Positions 43,501 through 62,745 of a stretch of 64,000 bases of DNA are shown piece by piece. The stretch lies in the NCBI RefSeq assembly GCF_030936135.1, contig NC_082595.1:107859334-107923333 (forward strand), given 5' to 3'. Origin of the DNA: Gavia stellata (Eukaryota; Chordata; Aves; Gaviiformes; Gaviidae). The notes under the pieces were generated by a model. That model was not told the origin of the DNA. It did no database searches and saw nothing but the letters and a program-made list of their open reading frames with translations. A program made the translations under genes and the position numbers. Each line of letters starts with the position of its first letter. Positions within the stretch are counted from its first letter, which is position 1.

Positions 43501-46472
43501 TCAAACTGCTGATCATCATACTTTGGAAGCAGAACTGAATTGAGATCTCATGGCTCTGATGATTGCAGGAGAAACCTGACTAGGCACAAATGTCTTTAAA
43601 ATTTAGGTAGCATCTTAAAACCTCCCCCATCATTTTTTTTGCTGATATTGTTACACCATGTAACTAATGACTTTAGTTATATTTTTTCAAGGGAAAAAAT
43701 AAAGTGTAAAGAAAGCTTTCATGCAATAATGTGATCAAAAGATGCAACTGTTGAAATGTTTGCAGAATTATTCCTGAATTTGTCCAAGCGTCTTTGGAGA
43801 TGTAAGTATGAAACTCTCATGCAAAATTAGAATGAAGTTTGGCTGTGAAATTCTTATTTGGAAACCATGTTCAGTATAGAGTATTTCCCTTATTAAAATA
43901 AATCCCCATTTCTGTATGTGTTCCATTCTGTTGTCACATTCAGATTTTAAAAGCACCATTCACCACTTGAAATGAGAAGCAGCGGTATAATACTCATTTC
44001 AGGAAAAGGAGTTTCTGTGATAAGCCCAAAACAACAGAAGTCCAGAACCATATCATGAGAGCTAGAAATGCCTTCCCTGGCATGCATGCTCCTGTTCTAG
44101 ATCCTGAAAGTGTGACACTACCCATTATCTGTTGCTGTAGTTATTGTTAGAGTTACGGCTGTTTTGTTGTCACTGTCAGTAGCTTCAAATTTGAATAAAT
44201 GCACTGAAGTCTATGAAATTGCTCTCTATTTCCAATGCCTTATATGGTCTCTGATCCAAAGTGATGTGCCAGCTCCTGCTTTGTCTGTAGGAAAAAGCTT
44301 TTTGAATAAGTCAAGCTGATAAGGAAAAATAAAACCAACTTACCGTTTCCTCTGGTCAAATCGTCAAAGATTGGGATTTTAGGTCTCTCTGCAAATGCAT
44401 CTGCCTGGTTTACGAGAGCTTCCTTCACTGTGTCATACCCAGAAATCACTACTATTTTCCTTTGCCCCATCTGAACACTGAAGACTGGACCATATACTTT
44501 TGACAGCTGTCAGGAGAAGATAACAGTGATTTACAGCTTTTACAGCTTACAAAGAAATTCACCACCCTTTCAGTGCTGCTTATTTTCCTGTCCTGCCTCT
44601 AAGTTACTAAAATGTTAAATGTTTTCCTAAGTACAGAGAAAGAGAATTGATTTAAATAACGTGAATGTGCCAGACATTATGATGGCTAATGACTAAATGG
44701 CTCAGTCAGGAGTGGAGTCCCATTGTGCTGAACTGAGCAGAAGTGTTAATAGCTGAAACCCCATGTCAGTCAAGGACTGTGCCGACAGCTCTGTCTTCCC
44801 TCGGGAACCCCTCTAAATTAAATTTTTGACTAAATTAAATTTTTTGTGTTTCTTTTGTTTACAGGCTAAACCTGTTCAAAGCTTTGCTACCATTATTGTA
44901 TAAAAACCCAGTGTGTTTCTAGGCGAGCATCTAGCATGAAGATTCTCACTTTTTATATATGACTACATCCACCATGAATCTGTCTCAGAGACAACATTTG
45001 GCCTAAGCTGGTACCTTTTTAGCTTGTAAAGGCAGATTTATTTTCATGTAACTCAATGTTCCTGATTCTCCTGATAACAGGAGGAGGTTTTCCTTGACTG
45101 CACTTATTTTCTAGTGCGTTTGCACAGAGAAACACAAGGCAACTATTTAGCATTGATATGCAAAATGTTCAGCAACTGGTAAGCAAGTCCAGCCAACTAT
45201 AGGAAATAACACAGCAGCAGCAACACGTGTCTGAATTAAGAGTAGCTTCTTTGATGGTGATACTGTTATCTCAGACTGCTGTAGCTGTGGCAGAGTATGA
45301 TCTTTTCAAAGGGTGTTCTCCAGTAAGGACTTTCCAGTGCTTGCAGTGGTGATGCTCAGGGTGAGCGTATCTTCTCCAGTTGCATTTACACTCTAAATAT
45401 GTGTCAATATTAAACCTTGACCTAAGCTCAAGTCAGAGAACCAACCTCCTCCATTAGAATGGGTTCACTGGATTACACCAGAGACATGTTGGTTCTGTTG
45501 GCCTGAAAAGAGATGGTGCTTGCTTTTGCCAATACAACTAGGCTGCGTTGGATAGCTACAGTGATTTTCCAGATGCTGCATCTGAGCAGTCTTTTAATTT
45601 GTAGATGTGGCATACATACAGATATGTAGGTGCAAAGATCTGTTTTAAAATCATCAGCAAGGAGGACATGTAATTTCAATTTCTAAGTAGAAAAAACTCT
45701 AAGCAAAGAGCAGGTTCATAGAAGCCTTCTGACTCAAAATCGGGAAAGTCCTACAAATAAACTAGGTAAATAAAGCACTAGAAGAAAACCGAAAGATTTA
45801 TTCCTTTGATTTGGTTAGATCTTTGCTGTATATTTTAGCAACTGTTGGCCCTGAATATTAAAAGTATATAGTTATCTTCAGCTTTTGGGGAAGAAAGGAG
45901 GAAAGGGAGATGAGAAGGATTGCTAAATCATTGAAGGCAGGAAGCTGCAGTCACAACCCCAGACACATCAATCAGTGGAAGGTGGAGGGAGTTATACCAC
46001 ATGTCAAAACCACTCCTTATTCAATTACCTTTTTCTCAAAATTACCACAAAATTAAGGTGAGCACTTGTTATTAATGCATGAAGTTGCATGAGGAAAGTA
46101 TTACAGTAAAGAACAAATCTTGCTGCTTTCAAAGTTTTCTGCTCAAACAACAGTCTCCTGTCCCTTGCTAAGGGTCATCTGTGGATGCACCACGTCGGGT
46201 GCAATAGGGGAAACTCTCTGATATCTTGGACTATGGAGCTTGGTGATATATGCAATTATGGGACCAATAGAAAAGACAATGACTACCTGTAAATAAGTCC
46301 TGTAGGGTCTCTTCAAATCAAACAAATGCAGATTTCCAATAATAGGTAATGCTCTTGGTCCTGGGGGAAAATTCTTTTTCCAGTGGTTATTCCAGAAACC
46401 TCCCATTTTCAAAATGGTTAGAAAAGTCAGGATGAACACTAAACCAATGGAAGTGCAGCTGCTCCAGTCCAT
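37579..46472 (-). CDS. CYP2AC: Cytochrome P450 family 2 protein, tandem copy B (CYP2AC-like)
   Basis: Haem-thiolate monooxygenase of the endoplasmic reticulum, substrate unknown. Nine exons in order: 46472-46287, 44506-44344, 43211-43062, 42769-42609, 41772-41599, 40991-40850, 40147-39963, 39757-39616 and 37766-37579. They make 1491 bp, 496 residues plus stop, with the exon plan of vertebrate CYP2 genes. Visible in order: N-terminal hydrophobic anchor, hinge [15 protein letters not shown]-helix WKVMRR, I-helix [16 protein letters not shown]-helix EIQR (ExxR), PEHF, and haem loop [11 protein letters not shown] with the ligand Cys. The I-helix ETI and LNW differ from the usual ETT and LRW seen in copy A. 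No stop or frame break. Subfamily is inferred from position: human CYP2AC1P, as I recall, lies in the same 6p12.3 interval. CYP2K-like naming is the alternative. Confidence 0.93.
39014..39072 (-). repeat. CR1 LINE 3' tail
   Basis: CATAGAATCACAGAATCACT followed by AAGGTTGGAAAAGACCTGTA and AGATCATCAAGTCCAACC is the CR1 3' end in minus orientation, about 60 bp. It lies in intron 8 of P450 copy B, in the same orientation as the gene. Confidence 0.85.
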
Positions 46473-46989
46473 CTCTACTCAGCCAAGTATTTGCTACAGA
46501 AGAGAAAAGAGAAAATGTGGATTTGGATCTCTGTCCTCCTGCAAAAATTTCCTGTGCGAGACGCTTCCGCTAGTCCATAAACCTCATTCCCAGTGAAAGG
46601 TATGTTTTCCTTGCGATTGGTGACTGGTTTTGTTCCCCTTGCTGTGCTTGATAATGAATCCTCAGTACAGTACAGAGGCAGGTAAATGTTTACTAGCCAA
46701 GCTTGTGTGACTGGATGAGCGTGTAGCTCACTGTCCAAACAAAGTCCAAGAACATGGAGAACCACAGGTCATCAACCTGGTGTTTGGTATAAAAGTCATG
46801 AATTCTGCATGCTTTTCAGGTTACTGATTAGTTATATTTTCGTCATCAGTACAGGCACAGCCTTGATACCCTGAGAACTGAAATCAGAATGCCAGTACCC
46901 AAGTGATTAGTGCACAGAGATTGATTTTTTTTTAAAGCGCTTAGGAACTGGCATAACTTTGCTTCCACTGAATTCATTGGGAATTTAAA

Positions 46990-48140
46990 ATCACAGAATC
47001 ACAGAATGGTTGAGGTTGGAAAGGACCTCTGGAAGTCGCCTGGTCCAACCCCCCTGCTCAAGCAGGGCCACCGAGAGCCAGTTGCCTTAGACTATGTCCA
47101 GACAGCTTTTGAATATCTCCAAGGAGGGAGACTCCACAACCTCCCTGGGCAACCTGTGCCAGTGCTTAGTCACTCTCACAGAAAGAAAGAATTTCCTGAT
47201 GTTCACAGGGAACCTCCTGTGGTTTAGTTTGTGCCCATGGCCTCTATTCCTATCACTGGAGACCACTGAAAAGAGCCTGGCTCTGTCTTCTTTGTACCCT
47301 TCCTCCAGGTGTTTATACATACTGATAAGAACCCCCTGAGACTTCTCGAGGCTAAACAGTCCCAGCTCTTTCAGTGTTTCCTCGTATAAGAGATGCTCCA
47401 GTACCTTCAGCATCTTCGTGGCCCTTTGCTGGACTCTCTCCAGTATGTCCAAATCTCTTTTGTACTGGGGATCCCAGAACTGGACACAGCGCTCCAGGCA
47501 TGGCCTCACCAGTGCTGAGTTGAGGGGAAGGATCACCTCTCTCAACCTGCTGGCAAAACTCCTCCTAATGCAGTCCAGGATACCAATAGCCTTCTTTGTG
47601 GCAATGGTATATTGTTGCCTCATGTTCAGCTTGGTGTCTGCTAGGACCCCCAGGTCTTTTTCTATCAAGCTGCGTTCCAGGTGGGTGGCCCCCTGCATGT
47701 ACTGGTGACTGAGGTTGGTCCTCCTCAGGTGCAGGATTTTGCACTTCTCCTTGTTGAACTTCATCAGGTTCCTGTCAACCCATTTCTCCAGCCTATTGAG
47801 GTGCCTCTAGATGGTGGCTCAACCTTCTGGTGTATCCACCACCCCTCCCAGTTTAGTGTCATTGGCAAACTTGCTGAGGGTACACTCTGCCCCACCACCT
47901 AGCTCATTAATGAAGACATTAATCAGGACTGGACCCAGTATTGACCCCTGGGGTACCCCACTAGTTACTGGCCTCCAACTGGACTTCACACCACTGATCT
48001 CTAGCCTCTGGGCCTGGCTTTTCAGCAAGTTTTCAATGCACCACACTGTCTGCTCATCCAGCCCATACATCAACAACTTGTCTCTGAGGATCTGATGGTA
48101 GATGATAGTGTCAAAAGCCTTAGTGAAGTCTAAGAAGACT
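46990..48140 (-). mobile_element. CR1 LINE, 5'-truncated
   Basis: Its 3' end is at the left (AATCACAGAATCACAGAATG, GTTGAGGTTGGAAAGGACCT). The minus strand encodes the C-terminal CR1 reverse-transcriptase region in broken frames: [34 protein letters not shown] and a 225-codon open stretch (47764-47087). The catalytic box reads FAND instead of FADD, so this copy is inactive. It is more diverged than the copy in GLYATL3 intron 3. Confidence 0.92.
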
Positions 48141-48597
48141 TCTTGTGATTAAGACAACTTGTTCTTGTGACTAAAAAGCTATAGCAGGGGTGTATAGAAA
48201 GAAGTTGGAGAGGCCTAAGAGGTGCCACAGAAGGACTGGTTTGCTTAGTTCCTGCTGGGAGCACAGCACTGGCTGTCTGTTCCAGGCAAGGGTGCATCCC
48301 CAGAAGCCATTTCAGGTGTGAGAGAAGATCTTTCCAACCTTGAAGACAACAAGAGCAACAGTTTGATTTGAAATGGAGAAGGACTTTTTATTTTTCTGTG
48401 CTTTTATCTTTATCATTAATATGCACATTATTCTGCAGTAAACTAAATTAATTTTAACTTCCAGACAGCGTATAGCCACATGGCGTCACCTGAGAGCCCT
48501 CTATGCCTCTGCACTGCAGTTCTGCATCAAGTGAACATCTGACGTTTCCGTGTCTCAGGTTGAGCGTCTCAGGTTGAGCTGTTCAGTTACAATTCTT

Positions 48598-48623
48598 TGT
48601 GTGTGTGTGTGTGCGCGCGCGTG
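48598..48623 (+). repeat. (GT)n/(GC)n microsatellite
   Basis: About eight GT units pass directly into four GC units. Alternating purine-pyrimidine sequence of this kind can adopt Z-DNA. Short and probably neutral. Confidence 0.85.
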
Positions 48624-49090
48624 CATTTAGGGCACTGGTGCGGGCATAAATTGTGTAATGGACCATTTTCCCTAGGCAGTTTGGATGTAGCTGTGCTGGA
48701 GGTGTGGAAGGTGAAAGCCCTTGGAATTTTGTGTGTGTTTGTGTAGACCAGTGCAGTACCTTTTGAGGTCTGTCCCAGGGACTGGCCCTGGCCTCTTTCA
48801 TCGAGGGGAAGAAGCAGAGGTGTAGGGAAGGACAGAATGAAATGGACTTTGCTGTCTTCCTCGTGGGATTCATCCTCACAATGACCATCACCTTCCCTTT
48901 CAAGGAATGGCTGGAAGTCAGGACTGCTGACTGCTGTAATGGTGGGAGAGACACCTCCGGCTATGAGCCAAGGTGCACTTGGGCTAAAAATCACCTACTG
49001 GCTTCAGAGGTACCAAACTTCCCACGTGGGACTAGAGACACAGCCATTTCATTTGGCTGTTTCGGGAAAAGGAGGTGACTAAGAAAAGCC

Positions 49091-56621
<7,531 letters not shown>

Positions 56622-57420
56622 TGTCTTTCAGCAAAGGCTTAGCTGAGAAGATGAAAAATCAGGCAAAGAGTGCAATCTCCTGTCAGAAGTTAAGAGTTTC
56701 AAGCATTAACAGTGCTTCTACACATACAGAGATATGAGCTTCACCTCTAAGAAATGGTAGAAATGTTTTACCCTTGGAGAATCCCTACTAGGCACTCTCA
56801 CCACCATGTGCGCTCACTTTACCCTATGATGGTTATTGGTTAATGGATGACGTCTAAACTGGTCCCGTGCGTTGGCAGAGATGTCTGTGGGCATAAGTCC
56901 AATTTAGAAACAGCAACCCAAACACTTCCTTGAACTTTGAGAGTGGGAAGAGTTGGGAGAAGAAGGAAGAGGTTCCATGGGTTGCTCAGGCTTTCTCTTC
57001 TCTCTCTACGGAAGATGTTGAGGATGCCAGGTCTTGACAAGAGCAGAAGCTCAGCTGACAAGGGATCTGAGACAGTGCTGAAGATTCCTTTTGAGTAACA
57101 TGAATGTGGATTTATGGCCTTGATACACTGTGGGTCCTATAGTGGAAAGCTGCATTGATCAGAAGTACTCAAGAGAAGAACTCAATGCCAAGCTCCTCTG
57201 AGCTAGCTATATAATTTGTTGTAGCACACACATCTTTGTTCCAGCAGGAGTTCAAGCAGAGTGAAATGTAGGGTTAGACTGATCTGGCCAAATGGTGAGG
57301 TCTGTATTGATCTGATCACCTCAGCTTCCTTTAAAGTGAATAGAGGGCAGGGGGCACTTTCTCTTCCAAAACCAGAAGCTGAAACTGGTCAGATAATCCC
57401 TGAGTTACATGTTCCTGATT

Positions 57421-57508
57421 TTGACATAATGGTTGAGGCTGGAAGGGAGCTCTGGAGGTCATCTGGTCCAACACTGCTGCTCAAACAGGACAACCTAGAG
57501 CCAGTTGT
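57421..57508 (-). repeat. CR1 LINE 3' fragment
   Basis: AATGGTTGAGGCTGGAAGGG, AGGTCATCTGGTCCAACACT and CCTAGAGCCAGTT follow the CR1 3' end seen at 46990. Only about 90 bp; the terminal octamers are missing at the left edge. Confidence 0.8.
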
Positions 57509-57985
57509 ACAGTAGGGTATCTTCATCTGTGGCAATTGCCTTTGACATGCAGCTGTAACCTTTTCAGGAAGAGAGGTGGAGAGAAGAGCTTGCATCATTA
57601 TTTCTGAATGGGAGTCAAAGCTGAGGGGAAAATGAGAAAATATGGCCTCTGTTGGTTGAGGAAAGAGGGCTGAGGTACAGTCTGACTTGTGTGTCTTAGA
57701 GTCTAAGAGAGTGAGCAGCAGAGAAGGAGGTGTTAAAAGAAGCAGCCATGGAGAAGAAACCTTCCAGGGCTTTCATTGAGACCGACCAGAGAAGATGAGC
57801 TGCAGCCTTCAGAACAGTGTTTGGAAGAGCTTTCCAGTAGAAGTGTAGAGAACTAAATTGTACATGACCTTGAGGTGAGAACATGAAGGCTGTGTGAGGT
57901 GAGATGCCCAGGCAGACCCCCTTGTCCCTGACTCTTTATAGCATCAGGATCCCTGCAGAGTCATGAACAAAGGCATAGGAGAGGA

Positions 57986-58054
57986 GTCACAGAATCACAG
58001 AATCACAGAATCACTACGGTTGGAAAAGACCTGTAAGATCATCAAGTCCAACCT
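57986..58054 (-). repeat. CR1 LINE 3' tail with A/C-rich flank
   Basis: Three AGAATCAC-type octamers, then GGTTGGAAAAGACCTGTAAG and ATCATCAAGTCCAACC. Very like the tail at 39014. It is followed to about 58165 by A- and C-rich low-complexity sequence. Confidence 0.87.
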
Positions 58055-58165
58055 GAAAAAAAAAACCAAAAAACAAAAAAAAAAAAACCAACCCACGCAA
58101 GCCAACCACCACACAACAACAACAAGGCACAACACAGCCCCCACAACACAGGAGTCAGCCCCCCC
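58055..58165 (+). repeat. A/C-rich low-complexity tract
   Basis: Runs of A, then CCAACC, CCACCACAC and AACAACAACA blocks, directly against the CR1 tail. Probably a diverged or slipped continuation of the insertion. Confidence 0.6.
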
Positions 58166-59740
58166 AGGGGATGGAGGTGCGAAAACCTAGAGAAAGAGAG
58201 TATGGGCACCTGGCTGGGAGCCTGGAAGAGAAGCTAGAGCAAGCTTGCTTTTGTACCAGCTTGCCCCAAGTCTGATGCTGCCCCCAGGGTCTCTGGAGGA
58301 AAGATCAGGACATCTCACCTACCTGGAAGGTGTCCTGGAAAAAGTCCAGGGCCTATGTCCAGCTGTGTGCCAGTTGGCCTGTTGCTACTCCACCTCCCCA
58401 AAGGAGGTAAAAAGGCACTGAGAATGTAATTCTTTCCACCTATATCTGGGATTTAACGATTAACAAAGAATGAGTCAGATACTGACTCCTGAGATACAAA
58501 AGGAAGCGACAATTCTGAGTCGTTTCCCAAGAGATGGGTCCAGGGTTAGGTCTGTGCAGAGTTTCAGAACAAGCACAGCATTTACCTGCCTGTACAAGGA
58601 TCTCTAGGTTATTGGAAGGACACTGTGGGAACTGGGGGCATCTCTTGCAATGCCGTGGGAGAAGGAGACAGCCCCTCTCACCCCATTGCCCTTGCCTGCT
58701 CAGTCCTGCTGATTTCCTCCAGCAGGTCTCTGGCAGGTGCTGGCAGGTAGTGAGTGAGCCGAGCAGGGTGAGATTGTCACAGACGTGAGTGACAGGCTGT
58801 GAGCGTTTCTTCCCTGCTTGGCAACATTTCCCCTTGGCCTTATTTTGATGTGGAGATTCAAGATCCTGCTTTGGGCCAATATTCGTGGCTCCTCCAAGGT
58901 CTGACAGGCAATGTCTCTAGAAACACGTCTTGAATGAGATGAGTTGTTTCTGAAGTGTTTTTTAAGTTTATGATAGTGAAATACTTCTTTGCTCTATGGT
59001 GTTTTACATGATGCATAAGGAGAACTTGGAGGTTCTTTTAGGAACAGGAGAAGATTCTTGTGGTGCTTAGTCATCTCTTGCTCTTAGTAGAGCAAGAGTC
59101 ATTCTTTTCACTGTCCCAATTCTACTCACCTAACATGAACTCAAGAAAAAATACCCAAACTGGATACAGACATAGGGGTCATTGGCCAAATTTGCTGGAA
59201 AACTGGGGCATCTGATCACATTAGCTATGTCACTCACAATAAAGCAAGCATCTTTGCATTTTTGAAGACAATGGTGGAGGCAGTTTCATCCTAAAGTGGG
59301 AAAGTTGGGTTTGTTTTTTTTTAAGAGTTCAGTGGATCTCATTACTATGCATACTATTCTGAAGTAAATTAGTTCTTAGTTCCAAGTATCGTATTTCCTC
59401 CGGTACTCTTCAATGTGTTTGCACAGTAGTTCTGAACCGGGACAATATCTATCATTTTCTTGCAGTAGGTTGTACTAGTACTTGTGTGCATCTCTGTGTG
59501 TGTGTCTGTATTTGGAGGAATGTGCAAAGAACCAAGGTCTGCCTTGGGGGTCAGGGAGGAGAAAGTGTCGTTGAGCGGGTATGTGATCTGTGCAGTACCA
59601 GAACCTGATCCCTGGCCTGTTTGCTTGATGAGAAGATGCATAGGTGTAGGGATACGTATGTGGCAGTGGACTGTTAATATATGTTGTACTGAATGTATAC
59701 ATTTTTTGTTTCTGAGTCAGAAATACATCTGAGAAAAGCT

Positions 59741-59915
59741 CTAGGAAGGTGGTATAGTGTAGACCTTATAAGGCTTTGAGTGGATGAAAAACCCGATGGA
59801 GGGGAAGAGGTCCAGGTCTGAGATGGAAACTCCTAGGGGAAAGTGAAAGGTGAACTTCTGCAGGAGGCTTGTGAAGAAGAGGAAGAGCTCTCTTTAGGCA
59901 CGAGCCTCACCGTAC
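59741..59915 (-). pseudogene. Relic of CYP2 exon 9
   Basis: The minus strand reads GEARA, stop, [20 protein letters not shown] and [15 protein letters not shown], then SKPYKVYTIPPS and a terminal stop at 59741-59743. This parallels [20 protein letters not shown] and so on in the intact genes. The in-frame TAA at the Lys/Met position and loss of the haem-Cys segment show it is dead. The order relative to the exon 6/7 relics at 61.4-61.7 kb fits one decayed gene copy on the minus strand. Confidence 0.85.
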
Positions 59916-61359
59916 ATACTTTGTTAACACGTTGATCCCAGTGAGAGAGCAAGAAGACTGTATGTCCCCAAGAAATAACAAACAAATACAATTGATCATC
60001 TGATCATTCAATTAATGCGTTTAATCAGCAACAGGTTTTAATACAAAGGTTAAAAGGAATTTTGTAGGCAAATGTTCAGTAAATGGCTTTAAAATAAATT
60101 TGCCTTTCAGTAGTGAAATACAAAGATATTGCTCTGAGAGAGGTAGTACTGAATATCTGTAAGACAGTCTTCAGAGTTACGATCATCTACTGGTGTGTTG
60201 GAAAAGGGCTGAGTGTCAATAAGCTTTGAGTGTCAATAAGACCTTTGGTTAGTTTAAATAAGAAATAATTGCTAACAAGAGGAAATAATAAGACAAAAGT
60301 TTTATTTCTTTAAGTCCAACTGCTTTGTTTAATTTCATTAAAATTTAATCTAACTGTATTGAATCTCTTTCAAAAAAAAAAAAAAAGGAAAAAAGATATA
60401 CACTGCATTAGAAACATTAAATTTGAAGTTTTCACTTAGAAAACCACCAATCCCAGTGGCTTCTGTCAGTTTAACCCTTACAGAGAAAGAGATCTGTTTT
60501 CTGATTAGGAGTGGATACAGAAAATATCTTTTAAAAGATGGCTTACATAACCTCCAAAATGCTACTAATTTGAAAATACAGTCTTCTAAGGTTTCTTCCA
60601 AGCATGACAGTTATCTAAGAAAAAGCTTTCAGCATCCTGGTGGTAGAATCTCTTTTCAAGTTGACAGTTACACACAGTTGCTGCCATTTAACTCCTCTTT
60701 TTCAGATATTTTTATGCACAGCTTAATAAATGTTGATACTGAATGAGTTTTTACTCACTTTAAAAAAACCTCCTTAGTTAAGCTTTTTTATGTAAAAACA
60801 AGTCAAAGTCAGAACAAAGGTAAGACAGAGTGTTCAGTGGTTATTGGAGAGGACAAAACATTGGCAGTCTTCCATGAGAAAGAAAAGAAATGCTAGTCAT
60901 CGTGAACCTTAAAGTTAGAGTAGTTGTGCTTTAACTTTGGTTTACTTTTCAGTCCCATCCTCAAAGCTCATCCTCCACCCTGTGTCTCGTTTAACTCCTT
61001 GCGTTCCTTTCCTGACAGTGTATGGCTCCCTCGTTGACGAGCAAAAGTGTTCTTAAAAAACATTTTAACCTTCTGTAAGGCTGGACACCTCTCCATAGTG
61101 CCCAGTAACATATTACACAGGAGTTTTAACTATATACAAAAGAAGCTCTACTGACTCAGGGTATTCAAAGCCTTAATTAGTTTGGAAAAAACCAACCAAA
61201 GAAAATACCCTAAGACAGAGAACCGAATGCCACTGACATCTGAAGCATGGAGGTGAGTGATTAGGGTAAAGAACCTTAGGAAAAACAAATCATACACCTC
61301 GAGGGCACAGTCACATTGAAAGAAAGTAATTTTTAAAGCTCTGATTAAACAAAGGTTAT

Positions 61360-61672
61360 CCAGAAAGCCAACAACTGCTGTATTTCATTTCGTGATGACA
61401 CCATCACAGACATCTTTGTGCACCGTCTGTTGCATAGAGAGAGTCTCTCCAGGGTGAAGAGCAGTCTGAAACATGCTGGAAAAAGTCTGAAATATGCTGG
61501 GAAAATTCTGTGTTCAGTCTTTTCATATAGGATGGTCAAACCATAAGGCCTGGATTCATCTATCTCGAGCTGAGTCACTTGTCTAAGGCTTCGGGCTATA
61601 GGGAATGAATGAATTTTGGGTTGTGCATGATCAGCAGGCCCCACCATAGCAGGGTGGAGACCACAGGAGGAA
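61360..61672 (-). pseudogene. Probable relics of CYP2 exons 7 and 6
   Basis: At 61606-61672 the minus strand reads VSTLLWWGLLIMHNPKF, aligning without gaps to [18 protein letters not shown] of P450 exon 6 (8 of the first 12 residues identical). At 61360-61425 it reads MSVMVSSRNEIQQLL, where Met and EIQ keep the same spacing as in [15 protein letters not shown] of exon 7; this second match is weak. The pair lies upstream of the exon 9 relic at 59741 in the right order, so they are probably parts of one lost gene. Frames are broken. Confidence 0.6.
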
Positions 61673-62414
61673 ATCAAACATATATGGATGATAAAAACAA
61701 GAGATTTGATTTATTGTCTTGCTCTGGGCTACAGTGATCTGTCTCAGGACTGTCTGACAGATACCCCAGACAGCCCTCATTGAGTTTTTGTTGCATGCCT
61801 CATTGTCCCTTTTCCTATTTCTTCGCCTTTCCCATCTGTGCCTACTACTAATTGAATTTTGTTTGGTCTCAGATTTGCTACATCTGTACCTGAGGTTGGT
61901 ATTTCAGCTATGATTACAGGGGCACTGCTGGCCTTTCAAGGTTATGCTCCCCAGAAGGTCCCCAATTCTCCCCTACAATCATCTGTGCTATTAGGCCGTT
62001 TCTCATGTAACTTAATTTTCATTTTTCATGGTGTTACCTGTAATTCTTATTAGAGTGTTTCCTGTCACATCCAGCAATTTTCTCATATAATGGTCTATAG
62101 TTTCTCACATCCTGTTCATTTAGCTTAACTTCACATAAGGGTTTAGTCATCTGGCTGCACAACGTTGTTCAAATGATCACTTACAGTCCTGTTTCTTGTT
62201 TGATGTTTTTACAACACATGCTTCTTACATTTTTAATTGTCCTAATGCTTTTTCTGTATTATTTGTTAGTTTTTAAGTATTGTGAACATCAGAACGGACC
62301 TATCAAAATGTTTTTCACAGATGCATTTGTAATCACTCTTCCAGTTGTTAAAGTCATATACTCCTCACATGGTTTCAGACATCTGAAATATAGTTTCCCA
62401 GGCTAAGCTAGACT

Positions 62415-62745
62415 TAGAATCATAGAATCATAGAATGGTTTGGGCAGGAAGGGACCTTTAAAGGTCATCTAGTCCAACGCCCTGCAACGAGCAGGGACAT
62501 CTTCAACTAGATCAGGTTGCTCAGAGCCCCGTCCAGCCTGACCCGGAATGTTTCCAGGGATGAGGCATCTGCCACCTCTTTGGGCAACCTGTGCCAGGGT
62601 TTTACCACTCTCAGTGTAAAAAAATACTTCCTTATATCTAGTCTGAATCTCCCCTCTTTTAGTTTAAAACCATTACCCCTTGTCCTATCGCTACAGGCCC
62701 CTCATCCTATCGCTACAGGCCCTACTTCTAGGGTCCTTCTTTGTC
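62415..62745 (-). mobile_element. CR1 LINE 3' fragment
   Basis: Octamers AGAATCATAGAATCATAGAA at the left, then GGGACCTTTAAAGGTCATCT and AGTCCAACGCCCTGCAACG. The minus strand would encode the end of the CR1 protein ([18 protein letters not shown]-like). It contains a direct tandem duplication of a 22-bp unit around TCCTATCGCTACAGGCCC (about 62678-62721). The right edge is approximate. Confidence 0.88.

Larger units (their letters stand above)
46473..49090. other. Spacer between the two CYP2 genes
   Basis: It contains the promoter side of copy B and the 3' flank of copy A. Almost half is the CR1 at 46990-48140; a small (GT/GC) run lies at 48598-48623. No TATA box or other control site could be assigned with confidence. 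Confidence 0.6.

Noticed and set aside
47087-47764. A 225-codon open frame that could be taken for a gene between the two P450s
   Set aside because: Its sequence and the neighbouring SGVPQG and FAND motifs show that it is the 3' part of a CR1 protein.
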